A stretch of 64,000 bases of DNA from Prosopocoilus inquinatus (taxonomy: Eukaryota > Arthropoda > Insecta > Coleoptera > Lucanidae): positions 46,734,101-46,798,100 of the forward strand of contig CM069872.1 of assembly GCA_036172665.1 (NCBI GenBank). Reading direction: 5' to 3'. The notes under the pieces were generated by a model that searched no databases, was not told the origin of the DNA, and saw only the letters and a list, made by a program, of their open reading frames with translations. The translations under genes were made by a program, and so were the position numbers. Every line of letters starts with the position of its first letter. Position 1 is the first letter of the stretch. Positions 46,199 to 58,300 of the stretch are shown here, piece after piece.

Positions 46199-46394
46199 AA
46201 CTCCGTGTGTTCCTTGGCCGGTTACCGTTTGTGCGTCTACCTGGCCAGGTATCTGTGAACCTTCGAATAAGTTATAAACTGTATCTGAATCACCAGGTGA
46301 GCACCGCACAAGTATCATCTGCTCCTTAGGTATTTCTCCGTGGGTATTATTTATCGAACGAAGATGATGGTACCGGTGTTCGTAGACATTGCTT
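46199..46394 (-). CDS. Candidate terminal exon of an unidentified gene
   Basis: On the minus strand a pyrimidine-rich stretch ending TTTTCTTAAG could be an acceptor, followed by an open reading of 64 codons with non-repetitive, coding-like composition, including GEIPKEQMILVRCSPGDS and YNLFEGSQIPGQ, and ending in TAA at 46199. AAATAAA, a near poly-A signal, lies about 40 bases further on. The first base after the proposed acceptor would complete a split codon. I recognise no domain. The order acceptor, open frame, stop, AATAAA suggests a 3' exon; chance is the alternative. It lies upstream of mex-3 on the same strand and need not belong to it. Confidence 0.35.
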
Positions 46395-46405
46395 AAGAAA
46401 ATCAA

Positions 46406-49293
46406 AATAAAATATATAATTTTATAATTAAGTTGATTCGATTCGATTCAATTATATCAACAAGAAAAATAAACGATGCGATCGAGTATTTGGTAATGAC
46501 CGTATCGACGCGGTTTCATCAAATAATTATTAATCGAGTATTTGATAGTAATAAAAATATACGTTTCATTTTTTTTAATGATCAATTGATTTAACAACTT
46601 TTTAAACAAGATTTCTTAAGTTTTATTGAGAAATTGTTTTCTTTTCATGTTATTAAGAGTCTTCCGAAGTCTGCTCTATGGTTTCGTTTGATTTCTCCTA
46701 TTAACCTTTCGTACCTTATTATAAAACCAATTTTTCAAAGCCTTTTGTTCATGGTTGTGACAATTAGTTTAATTGCTGCTGTTGTTTCACATAAATTGTT
46801 GATTTAAGCGGGGCACATACAGTGTGGCAAAAATAAGCGATAAATTCGATATGAAGGCAAGAATCCAGAAACAGGTCAAACATTTGATTTAAATTATATA
46901 CTTTTTGACACTGAACAGGATGTCATATATACGTATCACGGGGTGATCTGTGATACACATTAAATTTATGATGTCACAGACATTTTCTTGAAATGAGAAC
47001 CCCGTAAACTAAGCTTACGGGGGTGATATAAAATTTATCGGTACCTCTGATGTTTAACTTCCTGTTAAATCGGAAGTGTCACTAACTTTTTTATTTTAAA
47101 TACGACGCCCGATATATTGCTATTGATTTGTTATAAAAGTGCTTAAAATCTTATACAAAGTGTGAGAGAGTGGCTGTCACAGTCAGTGTTCTTTGTACGA
47201 ATCGGTATTTCCCTGACACTTTGTGCAAGAAATTGTAACAAGTCTTGCGAGATGTCACGCGGGCCTGACACCAAATATCAACAAAACTACGGGTTTCTCA
47301 TTAAAGAAAGGTCCATTTCTACTTAATTTTGAGATGTATCGCCCCTTATATTGCAGTTCAATGATCTGAACTGATTTTGCTTAAAAAATATTTGTAGAAC
47401 TGATAGGTAAGTTAAATTATCTAAAATTTCTTATATCAAAAATTTATCAAACAAATTTCTTATAACCCATTTCCTACAGATATTTACTAAACTATATACA
47501 CATTACGTATAAACATTATAAACATTTCGCTGTAGTTTTGATAGATTTCTTAGGAAAAACAAATTTGTTAATATAGTTGTATGTACAGAATATTTTAAAA
47601 CTAATTTGTTAAAATGAACACTCTAGTAACGGAAACCGGTTACAAAATTCTTCATTTAGTTCGTATACCGCCTACAACAAGAATTTTATTTAAGCGGTTC
47701 TTTCTTTATTACATTTTCCAAGATGCAACAACATAATTTTCTAATTACTACAAATATTTTTTACATAAATGGTTTAGTTTTCTGACGAGGTTCTTCCACA
47801 TAAGTAAGCCTACGATAAAATCAAAATTTAAAGTTTCCGCTTGCACACGTATTAGTAAACATGATTTAAATAATAAATTCAGAAAACAGATGATACTGAT
47901 CCAACGTTTCCTTTAAAATATTACCACTCCTGCCACTTAATTCAAAATCGTTAATTGCAATCAATTTACTGCTCACGTACTTCAGTTCAACATCCTCCAC
48001 GTAGATTTAAATAGCAGAACAACTGTACTGACTATTCCAGGTTTTGATTTATGTCAATTATTTAGGCAAATAGAGTAACTGAAAATTAGATTTTCTTTCA
48101 GTCATTTCCTATCCGATTACACGAAAAAACACCAGGCAAAAAGTTACTGACTTCTAATCGCACTAAATTTAAAATTATGACTTAAGGTAATTGCGGTGAA
48201 GCTTTAAACGTCACTTAACGCCCGGCTGTTTTGCATTACATCTGGTTTGCTTTTAGTGCGTAAGGAATTAAATTACCGGGAGATACCTACTATGTATACT
48301 ACGTTCACCGTTCGGCTTAATACGTCTCTTTCAATTAAAACATTCTCTGCATACTTGGACGACAGTTATTAATTAGAAGTATCAACAAACTGAACGGAAA
48401 ATATTTAATTAAAGGCGATTGTAACTGCACGTGAGCAAAAAACAAGCGGCGAGGGTATGTTTTCCTAAGCTCGCTGCTTTTGTGAACGGTCAAAAGCTCA
48501 CACGCAATGGTTACATATCAAGTGCGAAAGATTCTCTGCTCCCCGAACGTCTTCCTTCATTCCTTTCAACGGAATGCCGCACGTATTATACCTTTTCCAT
48601 TCTTTCATTAATCTTTGTACATCCATTTATCGTTTAGGAGAAACTTGACATTCTTGAAATAAATTCATGCTCAATTGATGATTGTTATATTAACTTTATG
48701 CAAATTCAACAATTCCTTTTACAGTTCAAGAAATACTGTACAGATATTTATCAAAATGATGAAGAGATCTTCTGAAATGAATTGATAATAATAATCATAA
48801 TAATAGTAAAAACCAGGTAACAAAACGAGCTCTTCTTATCATCTACGCTCCATTTTCTTAGGACTCTTGCCTGGAAGAAGTCAACCGCATCTTTTATTCA
48901 TATCGAGAAAAAACACCCTGTATAATTTTTAATTAAATTCTTTAATTAATATATGTGTATATGAGCCGTCGTTACTGGTAACCTCACTTTGTCTTCGGTC
49001 ATCTTCCTGCCTGTCACTTTGATCGCATATTATAAATTCATGTGTTTAAACGTTACATAATTTTTGTAAATCTTAATTCATTTGTTTAGATGGTGACACT
49101 TCTTCGGAAAATAATTAAGTATAATTCTAACTGACAAAAAATAAACTTTAAAATTTAATTCCCAAATATCAATCATAAAGACAAGAAAGGCTGGTCAGAT
49201 CAAGAAATTTTTCTCATTCTTGCGTTAGTGGGATTCGGACACCTATGTCAGTCATCATTTGTGTCCAAAAACTTTTGTCTGCAACTTTAAATG
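46406..49293. other. No recognisable gene or repeat
   Basis: AT-rich. An open frame at 48431-48637 plus is not recognised. Nothing else supported. Confidence 0.4.
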
Positions 49294-49295
49294 TA

Positions 49296-49407
49296 CTGCG
49301 ACGCTCAACTTAAATGATACCATTTGACAATGTCATAGCCCTTTACGCTGAATATTCTTTAGAGTGTGGTTGACATGCAGGAGTATCATTTATATTAATC
49401 GTCGTTG
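49296..49407. mobile_element. CGACGCTC MITE, copy 3 (TA-flanked), interior inverted
   Basis: Both ends resemble the copies at 3560 and 22649 (CTGCGACGCTCAACTTAAAT and the complement of ATTAATCGTCGTTG), with TA at 49294-49295 and 49408-49409. The interior runs the other way: CATTTGACAATGTCATAGCC then TTCTTTAGAGTGTGG is the complement of the interior of the other copies. Confidence 0.8.
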
Positions 49408-49409
49408 TA

Positions 49410-50729
49410 CGTACATACAGTAAAATAATATTTTCAAAACAAATACATATTCAACAGTTTATTGTGTTCTAGTTTTTATGATTATGAAAGTATCACGTTG
49501 TATACCTAACTTGAACCCTCTTTTTACCTAAGAATTGTTACCTGAACTTTCATACTACATACAAAAAACTACTCCCTGCATGCGAACAAAGCGTTCACAG
49601 TTTTCTATTTTGTCAGTGAAACATGAAAGCAGTAACACCTGGATGCGCGCTTTCAAGATACTTACCTAGGTACACTGTACTCTACTTGTTGGAGGTCCTG
49701 AATTATTTTTTTTTAAAATAAGGATAGTGAACTGGAACACACTAATTTTATTATAATTTATTGTTGAAATATATATATCATTGAAAATCTGGCGGCCAGA
49801 AATTAAATTTAATATCCCTTTAATTGATATAATCCTCTTATACCCATTATAACGTTGCCCTATCCGCGAATAATGGGATATTTATGTTCCTGGGAAACTA
49901 GCGGTACCATGAGGGCAGTAAATAATACCTGCGTGCAAGTTTTCAGTTATTTATTACTCTGGTATATGTTATTCCCTTGCATTTCTATAGGTGACGGATG
50001 GAAATCAGATGGAAATTTTCTGTTTCTTGCAGCCAAATAAGTCCGTCATTCAGAGTGTCGAAATATTAAACCAGTTTCATACTTTTACCTTTTCTCGCAT
50101 TTGTTTTCGTGTTTTTAAAGCAATTTTGATTAAAATTTTCTTTACTTCTATCTTAAAAACAGCCCATAATCTTATGGCCTTCTAGTTTTTTTCAAGAATT
50201 GTGTTAAGAAATAACCATGTGTTAAGAGGTAACCGCGAATCCGAGTCATGTTTTTTTTTTTCAATTTAACATTGTTAATAAAATCATTGATATACAGGTT
50301 GTATGTAAGTGATCTACATCACAACGGAAATTGTACGGCCAAAATAATTTTAATTAACGAATATTTATACGTATTTTCTGCCAAAAGTAAGGAATGTAAT
50401 AATTCTGTTCGAAAATGAAACTAAATTAAAATAATAAATTATTAAGAAGTGACGTCTCTCTTTCAGTATTATTTTCAAAATTATTAAATCGAAGATGCGA
50501 AGTTATAAAGTTCCTGCTTAACAACTTTATCATACAACCTTCTTGGCTAGCTCATTTATAAAAGCAGAGTTTTTCCTTTCACAGAGAGTTTCTGTGTATT
50601 AAGTTTATGTTCTATTACCTAAAATTATATCGACACATACAGGGTGTTCTGTAAAATATTGGTAGCATGCAGAAGAACTTTTTTTAAATGAAACGTAATT
50701 TTTGGAGAGAAAGATTGGATCCCCTACAC
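49410..50729. other. No gene; one isolated CAGGGTGT end
   Basis: TACAGGGTGTTCTGTAAAAT near 50639 looks like an isolated end of the TA-flanked CAGGGTG elements. Otherwise nothing supported. Confidence 0.4.
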
Positions 50730-51281
50730 CAGCGTTTCCCAAACTTTTAGGTTTCGCAACCCCTTTCGAGTTTTGTTGTGAGTTACGCCCTCCTACCCCG
50801 AATCTCGAAAACTTGAACTTGAACACTAATGCTAAACGATTTTCAAATATTTCCGTAGTATTTCTTAAATATTCGAGGTTCCTTTACGTTTCATAACTGA
50901 CACTCATTTTTTTTATTGAAACTTATTTGCACATCCTGCAATGCTTTGACATATTTTTTTTTCTTCTAAAACTGAACATGGGAATATTTACATCCTATGT
51001 TCAAAGTAAAAAAAAAACTGACGGTATATGTAAGTTGCGAGTATTAAATTTTGGTCGTCACTGTTAATCCAAACGTCACTTTTAATTCCAGAAATTAGAA
51101 TTGTATTTATGCTTTATCACGATAGTGTCAGAATAAATATTCAAGAGACTATTCGATTCAGGATTCAAAATTAAGAAAAGAACCTCGAAGTTTTAATAAA
51201 ATACGAGGTCGATGCCAACCTTTGACAATTAATGACGACCAAAATTTATTGCTTACGACTGTACATATGTATATATGCGAT

Positions 51282-52567
51282 AAGGGCTGGATAAAGGGGC
51301 GGGCGAGACGAGCGACTGCCCTGGGCGCCGAATGTCTGAAAAAAAAACACAAAAGAGTACGAACGAAATGGCAATAAGCTAGATCACAAGAACGATAAAC
51401 AAAATAAAATCAAAGATTCTATAAAAAAAAAACACCGACGAAAAGTGAAGAAAACTTGCAGGAAGAACAAATGAAGGAAAACATTACAAAGAGAAAGGTG
51501 ATCGTAAAAACAAAAAAAAAACACCGCTTACGTGGAGCGTTGTTTAAGTTAAGTTATACAAAATTAACAGGAAAAGCAATAACAAATTAAAATGCAGATA
51601 ACGTCAATGGGACATGAAACATCAGTTCTATAAAAGAAAAACGAAAACGAAAATGAGTAAACAAACAAAATGAAGGAAAAACGATGATAAGGAGAACGAC
51701 AGACAAAAGATAATCGAGGATTCTTCGGCTGAAAAAAACGAATAAAATACTAACGAAAAATTAACAATGACTGCAAGAAGAACACATACACTAAAAGAAA
51801 AATACAACGGCGCGGCGTGCGAAAGAAAGATCATGCTTAAAAATTACTTTAAAAAAAATGCCAAGGAAAAACTAATATTTAAAATAATGTCAATAGGATA
51901 ACATGTTTTTTGTTTTTCTTTTTGTGGAATTATTTTTTATAATGTGTTTTTTTTTAATTTAACGTCCAAAGTGCTGTCTGATATAAGCGCGCCAGTTGCA
52001 GCCCTGTGGACGTTAAATCAAAAAAAAAAAAATACATTATAAAATAATATTTCCACGAAAAGAAACAAAAGAGTAGGAGACAAAATCAAAACATGAAGCG
52101 AGCACCAAACAAACAAACAACCGAACAAAAAACTAAAGATGGCAGGCAATTTTCTGGCGGAATGTAAAAAAAACAAAAGAGGACAAACAAACAAAATCGA
52201 AACGTGCAAAGCCTCTTGACGAATTTGTAAAGAACCAAATTTTCTTGTTTTTTAATTAATTTACGATAAAATGACAAGAGACTATTTTTAATTTAAAGAT
52301 TACATTTATTTTCCTCTACCGATTGATAAAATTATATACAAGTTGTTTCATGGCGTTTCGTCCTCATCTCGTAAACACGATGTTCAGCTATTTTTCAGAC
52401 CGCATCGTTGCAATCATCGATCGTGGAAAATACTACTTTAAACTAATATGTCGCTTCCATAAACAAAGTTAGCAATAATATCGACTTAAATTTGATACAC
52501 TTTACATCATTGTATAAAAACGGCGCCGAAAATTATTTAGCCCGGGGCGCCGAAAACCGTGGATCTG
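51282..52567. mobile_element. Second hAT-like element nested in the first
   Basis: The left end AAGGGCTGGATAAAGGGGCG (expected CAGGGCTGGAT) and subterminal GCCCTGGGCGCCGAATG face a right end whose complement is CAGATCCACGG followed by TCGGCGCCCCGGGC. Eight-base flanks TATGCGAT (51274-51281) and CATGCAAT (52568-52575) match at 6 of 8. The interior is A-rich low-complexity DNA with no transposase and contains a further inverted repeat. Confidence 0.65.
51910..52075. repeat. Inverted repeat within the inner hAT
   Basis: Arms of about 60 bases: TTTTATAATGTGTTTTTTTT and AATTTAACGTCCA at the left, TGGACGTTAAAT and AAATACATTATAAAATA at the right, around a 35-base loop with GCGCGCCAGTTGCAGC. It could be a nested foldback. 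Confidence 0.65.
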
Positions 52568-52705
52568 CATGCAATCTCTTGTAAAAAATAATATGATAAT
52601 TTAGTTGCGTTCAGGTTTTTTAAATTTATTTTGCTACGCCCCCCTTTGTAGATTTATACCCCCCCAGGAGGGCGTGCTCCACAGTTTGGGGACGCTGCTC
52701 TACAC

Positions 52706-53212
52706 AGTGACTAGCGAATGTTTACGTTTATTTAACCAATGGTCTCAATTTCTGATTTCTCTTGTACCATATCTATAACAGAAGTTAAAAATGTCTCACA
52801 ATAAAGAACTTTTTATTATTGACTTTAGTGCAAAATGCAAAAAAAATATAGGAGTAATAATTAAAAACTGTACGAATTAGATAGGTACTAAAAAGCTGTA
52901 ATAGTGTAATAGTTTTGAAGAAGACAAAGATAAACATTGTCCATTCGTGAAGGGAAATAGGGGGCCGTTACCTCAAAAAAAAAAAAAATGAAACGAAATA
53001 AAAAACAGAAATTTGAAAGTCCGTCAAATAAAAAGGCTTGATCATTCGAAAAGAACAAATAAAATTATAAAGTTATTCCTTATACAAGAAATAAGAAATC
53101 GGATCGTTTTCAACAAAATATTAATTTACTCTTAATTGGTTAAATAAATTAAGGTGTTTTACATGGCTTTGTGTAGAGAATCAGAGGTTACGTCTTTCTA
53201 CCAGGAAATGTA
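52706..53212. other. No recognisable feature
   Basis: AT-rich DNA, nothing supported. Confidence 0.4.
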
Positions 53213-53880
53213 CAGGGTGTTTCATTAAAAAAAATCTCCTGTGTTGCTACTATTTTGCCGAACAATAAATAATTTTAGATTGTCGTACTCAACAAGCAGA
53301 AAGGGTCTGTGTAAGAAAAAGAATTTCTATCTTATCTCGTTGTGTAAATGAACTATCGAAGAAGACACATTTAATGCCTTACATTGTATATTTATGATTC
53401 ATGTACAAAGTAGGTTTAACAAAAAAAGAAAAGAACGCTGCACCTACCAGTTTTGTTTTTCTTTAGTTTATGAATGAAACAGTTCAAACAGAGAAAGAAA
53501 ACAGTTTCAGTTATTTATTTTGTTTACGTATTTTCTGTTTTATTCTACAAATTAAACCGAAGGTTCGCGTAACTTAAAATCAAATCATTGTATGCTGTAT
53601 ACAACTAGTACTTCAGCTATGCAACGCAAACTGACGTAATTATTTTATTTTTTCTTACACTTTTTAATCGAAACATTTTTTATCAACCCATCTTTTTTAA
53701 TTATAAGTATCTCTGTTGAAGAAATACTCCACATTTTTTATCGAAAGTGAAAGACTTTTTCCAAACGGTTTTTAATACTACCATTAACCGAAAGACGTGG
53801 TATAGGTGATGATAACATCGAAAGAATGTGCGTTGTCTACCGACATACCGAGTTTGGTGCATCTTTATTGAAACACCCAG
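53213..53880. mobile_element. TA-flanked 668-bp element with CAGGGTGTTTCA ends
   Basis: The left end CAGGGTGTTTCATTAAA and the complement of the right end CTGGGTGTTTCAATAAA match at 15 of 17, with TA outside each (53211-53212, 53881-53882). Length is nearly the same as the element at 37546, and the ends follow the same CWGGGTGTYTCA pattern. The minus-strand open frame 53701-54006 starts outside and runs into it, so I do not treat it as a gene. Confidence 0.65.
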
Positions 53881-54111
53881 TATATACATTTCTAGCAACT
53901 TAGAGATTAACCACTCGCGTATTCTAGGGAAATATTTCTTGCAAATCATTATCTGATACAAATAATAAAATGTCTTCATAGCTTGTCTATTTAATAAGTG
54001 CAACAAAGTAATAACGTAGTGACTATTTACGTAGCAAAAAAATCAACCGTCATGCATTTCATTTGCATAGATATTTAGTAATCGTTTGGTTTATCGCATA
54101 CGCGAACAACT

Positions 54112-54308
54112 TTAACATAAGAAATCTCCTGGTTCATTATGCGTTCCTAATATAATAACTGACAATTTACTGTTACATTTTCTGTTGCGCATCAAGTTTT
54201 GCATAAACATTTTCGTTAAAGACTCCTTGATGTCCTGCTGTCCCAGCATAAAGTACGAGAGGTCCTGCGGTTCATCTTGCAAGAAAACGCACCGGCTCAC
54301 CACGGCAA
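54112..54308 (-). CDS. Exon-like segment of an unidentified gene
   Basis: On the minus strand TTTCCTTCAG is a good acceptor. The reading after it (two bases, then about 65 codons) is coding-like: VSRCVFLQDEPQDLSYFMLG, then QQDIKESLTKMFMQNLMRNR. A stop occurs at 54112; possible donors are weak (AT/GTAACA, CA/GTAAAT). I recognise no family. The segment is bracketed by 16-bp direct repeats (54137-54152, 54350-54365), so it may be an inserted exon-bearing piece, not an exon in its original place. Confidence 0.35.
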
Positions 54309-54365
54309 CTGAAGGAAACTTAGTTACGTTCTCGAATAATTCCTAATGCTTATGCGTTCCTAATA

Positions 54366-55772
54366 AATAAATTCGGAGTATTTAATTGTACAATCGTAAG
54401 TTGCGATTTTAAAAACGTTTAAAGTGATAAGTGCACTTCACGCCGACGATGTAAACAACGTCCCGCCTGATTCACTGCTTTCCTGATACAATAATAATAA
54501 ATAAATTGAAATTAATAATAACAGTTGAGTTGGTAAATAATATAATAGCAATCCCGTTTGTAATAATTGTCGAACGAACGGTATAGCTGCTGCCCTCTTA
54601 TAAATAAATGCGAAAGTAGAAAGGGCGCGTATAGAAAACTATACTAACACCATCACATAGAAAACGAGTATATAAATCATATTTCTATGTAGATGACTTA
54701 AATATGTATCACATTTACATATCTACGCCTTAACAACGAGATTTTGTGGTTTTTTATCTTATAAATTTAAAAATTACCTGATTGAAGCTTTTAAATGTGT
54801 CTGATTTTCTAATAGAATGATATTTGAATTCGGTTGCCAATACAATTTCTTTTTTTGTATACAGCGTCATTCATAATAGTCGGTACCTCAATTCGTACAG
54901 GAGCAAGTAGTAAAATCGACAGTCTAATCAATTAATGTATAAGGAATAACTTGGGCATCAATTCTTTTAATTATATTTATTTTTTCCAAATGATCAAGCA
55001 TGTGAAATTATCAAATTTTCAAACTGCGGTTTTATTAGACTTTTTTAACGTAACGCCCCGTATCTCTTTTCTGGAATAGATAGTATTTATCTAGTATTTA
55101 TGTCCCTCTTCAATTCTATTATAGGTTTTCAGTATCTAATCCTTTTTTTCACATTTTTACTCTGAAAACAATAATAAAAGTTGCTTATTGTATCGTACCC
55201 ATTTTCAGTAACGTATTTTCATTTCTTTAACACATTTCTGAAGACAGATTGATAATATCAATGATATCCATCTATTTATCTTCAGAAACGTGTAACTGAA
55301 AACTGTGAGGATTAGATGTTTAAAACCTGTAACAATTTTAAAAAGCATCAAAAACACTATACATGCATTCGTGAAGAGGTATCTTTAAAACAATCGAATA
55401 GGTAACATCAAATTGAAAAGCTGACAACTGCACTGCAGGCTCGACATGTGAAATAAACAAATAAAATTAAAGAAATGCTACTTAGGATATATTAAAAGAG
55501 AAGTAGAAAATCATTTTCAGTTTTTAACAAAATATTAATTTATTCTTAATTGGTTAAATAAATATACCTAAATATATCGCATTCCAACCCGTAAAGGATC
55601 AAATGTTTGGTCTTTATACAGGAAAATATACGGGTTGTTATATAGGAAAATATGCAGGCTATTCTATAAAAAGAATCTGCCGCATGCTGTCAGTTTACAG
55701 AACACTCTGCTTGTGTGAAAATAATTTTAGATTATAGGTTTGTGAAAGAAAATATGTGTGTCGTTCTAATGA
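54366..55772. other. No gene recognised
   Basis: AT-rich. Near 55600-55700 there are short CAGG-containing fragments (GCAGGCTATTCTATAAAAAG) reminiscent of the CAGGGTG elements. Nothing firmer. Confidence 0.4.
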
Positions 55773-56059
55773 GGTATTTATGCTGCTGACACTAGCGTTT
55801 TAGTATCAGCTCAAAATCGGACAAACCTAGTTCAGAAATCACTTGACTGGGCTACTGATGTTATGAAGTGGTGCCACGATAGCGCAATAAATTTAAATTT
55901 AAAAAAAAAACAGTGGTAATTGAATTTTTCACGAAAAGTAAAGCAATAGATGACAGTTTACTCATCCGAATGGAACGTAAGACTGTGGAAAACGCTGGAG
56001 ATACAAAATTCCCTGACTTCTACTGCCCGGTTTTTGAAACGATAAATACCTTTAGGTAA
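55773..56059 (+). pseudogene. LINE reverse transcriptase fragment with altered catalytic box
   Basis: About 95 codons are open. YAADTSVLVSAQNRTNLVQK is the palm box (normally Y-A-D-D), with the first catalytic Asp replaced by Ala. Then come LDWATDVMKWCHDSAINLNL, a KKT box, IEFFTKSKAIDDSLLIRM and GDTKFPDF, the usual following blocks of Jockey-group LINEs. Stops sit immediately upstream (TAA TGA), and the frame closes at 56057. It is a different lineage from the LINE at 40675. The tail may run to about 56320. Confidence 0.8.
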
Positions 56060-56724
56060 ACAAATTTTTCTTGACAGATAACTTTATGAAAAGTATAAAT
56101 TGTTTACACTGCTATACGTAACAGATAAAGTTTTGAGAAACGGTTGCTAGAAGTTGTGGTGAGTTTATCTCACGCAAAGTTATGAAACCGGACATACATC
56201 AGTATTTAATACTGTTGTTTTTATATATTTTATATTTTTTGTCTTCTGCTGACGTACCCATAATATTTTGATATTCATGTAATAATTCGAATTGATTTGA
56301 AGAAGGTGGTGACTCACCTTTTATTTTTTTTTTATGTGGAATTAAGAGGTCTATTATGTCACTGTGCCAAATATTCTTTTCACTTCCAATTCAAGAACAA
56401 GTCAGAACAAGTACACGGCATTGTTTTGACTTGTATATTATTATAAAGTCGGTATTGATTATGCAATAGCTGTTTCATGAGGAGAAAGGATGAAAACTGG
56501 TCTTACTTTACGTATCTTGGCTTTCTTAGCATGTTTTTAAAACATTTCCCTTGCCTTCCAAATCACCGTGTAGATTATAATTCTAATTTCTAATTTACGT
56601 TTGAATTCCTAGTCGTATTTCTGATTTTTCATTTTTAGAGAATAATATACAGATATTAAACGTGCTTTTGATCGCCACTGCGAGCTTAAGAAAATAATTT
56701 CGCAGGAAAACAGTTAACGAAGGT

Positions 56725-56810
56725 TATTCAAAATGCATTCTTTTTTGATTGCCAAGCTTTCGGAAACTTCATTCCCTCATCAAGGCTCTTCTACGTTTTT
56801 TTTAAGTATT
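56725..56810. repeat. Penelope-like element end
   Basis: TTTTTTGATTGCCAAGCTTTCGG...TTCATTCCCTCATCAAGGCT has the style of short structured ends of Penelope-like elements (on the minus strand: GATGAGGGAATGAAGTTTCC, then GAAAGCTTGGC). No coding part is attached. Confidence 0.4.
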
Positions 56811-57887
56811 TGACTACACGGAGTTATTTCCTGTCTGGAAAACATAATTCCACGTTAAAGTGGTTTCACTTGGATAATTTAATACATTTATATGATGTTA
56901 TTACACCAGTGGCAGCTCGTGATGAGGCAACAAACAATTGCAAAAGGGAAAGATGAGTCAGGATTGCCATGCCTAGAGAATTGAGAGGTATTAAAGGGGA
57001 AAAGGTAATTTTTACGTTCGCGGCCAAAATCTAGAGAAGTTTGAACAAAATTCTTCAAAGAATAACATATTATTTAAATAAAATAAAAAAATATAAAAGT
57101 TTTTGACGCTGCCTCTATTACCGCATAACTTACTATTTTTTTTTTAATTACTTGAACATTAAACCAAAATAAGGAAGTAGTAAAATTCATACCATAAAGT
57201 AAGTAGGTGTAGCTAATTAAGAGAAAGATAGAAGATATAATTAGTTTTATTTTTGTACCGTAAATTTTGTTGGTTTTTATATACAGTGCCTTTTATAAAG
57301 TTCGTAATAAAAGGGAAAAATTTTTATTATTGATTTTTATGAAAATATTTTAGCTCAGTTAGTTCGTGCATCAATTAAAATAAAAAACAACACAGTCATA
57401 TCCGACCAATCATTTAAAATATGGTTGAAAATTTGAAAAAATGAATATCTCAAAAATGAAAAATTGCGATAATTCAGAATATATTAATGCACTTTTTCTA
57501 GAATCAATGTATACAGGTAAAATTAAGTGTACTCAACAGTCTACAGTGTCTAAATACAATATTTTGTTAAAATTATGGCCAAAAATCAACTTTTTTGAAT
57601 TTCTATTTTATGTAGTTTTAAAATTAAGATGCTGTTTTAAATCTTTCCAAAACAAATATCATCTTTTTTTTTAATCTAGACTTATAAGAAAATACCACTA
57701 AAACGAAAATATTATTTTAGTTAGGACTTTTTTACGAAAAATAAAAAAAAGTTAGTCTTAAAAAACATGTTTTTGTTACATTGAGTTTTGAACAATTAAA
57801 AAAGAAATATTCACAATTATTTTTTGTATAATAGAAAGACAATATGTAAATATGCTCTTTTCGTACCAAAATGTTTTTTACAGCATA

Positions 57888-58120
57888 CAGGCCGATCGAA
57901 ATTGATTGTCCTGATCCTATACTACTTTCCGTGAGCTTCGTATCAATATTTACGTATACTAGATGTTTTTATTAATTAAGTTCGATTTGAATGTAAGTTT
58001 TCTGAATGTTCCCTGCACTCCCCTGCTTTCCGTGCCAATCTTCGTCTGATAAACGTAAATATTGATGCGAAACTCGCGGAAAGTAGTGTAGGATCAGGAC
58101 AATCAATTTCGATCACCCTG
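57888..58120. mobile_element. TA-flanked MITE with near-perfect 66-bp arms
   Basis: The left arm CAGGCCGATCGAAATTGATT continues GTCCTGATCCTATACTACTT; the right arm is its complement (CAGGGTGATCGAAATTGATT, GTCCTGATCCTACACTACTT) with about five differences over 66 bases. TA flanks both ends (57886-57887, 58121-58122). Length is 233 bases, no coding. The good arm match implies a recent or conserved hairpin. Confidence 0.85.
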
Positions 58121-58300
58121 TATTAAGTGCATTCCTCTGGTCTTTTGAAAAGTATTGTAAATTTTGAACAATAATTCGTAAAATAGTATTAGCCGTGAAT
58201 TTAACGTTATGCAAAATCAGTCCGTTTATAAAATATTGTTTGCCGTGAACTTAACGTCATGTCAAAACATCAGTCGGTTCGTTGATATTTCTTGTTAAAG
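58121..58300. repeat. Short direct repeat upstream of the transposase relic
   Basis: GCCGTGAATTTAACGTTATG (about 58192) and GCCGTGAACTTAACGTCATG (about 58243) are two copies, each followed by CAAAA-CATCAGTC-type sequence. Repeated words just inside an element end can be transposase binding sites; that use here is inference. Confidence 0.5.

Larger units (their letters stand above)
50730..52697. mobile_element. hAT element (CAGCGTTTCCCAAACT ends), contains a second hAT
   Basis: The left end CAGCGTTTCCCAAACT and the complement of the right end CAGCGTCCCCAAACT are typical hAT termini. Eight-base flanks CCCTACAC (50722-50729) and CTCTACAC (52698-52705) match at 7 of 8. Subterminal CCCTCCTACCCC and GGGGGTATAAATC-type sequence also mirror each other. 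No transposase is seen. Without the inner element it would be about 680 bases. Confidence 0.85.

Noticed and set aside
49225..49245. GGGATTCGGACACC, resembling the T-loop side of a tRNA gene
   Set aside because: No acceptor stem, D arm or A box nearby; the match is short.
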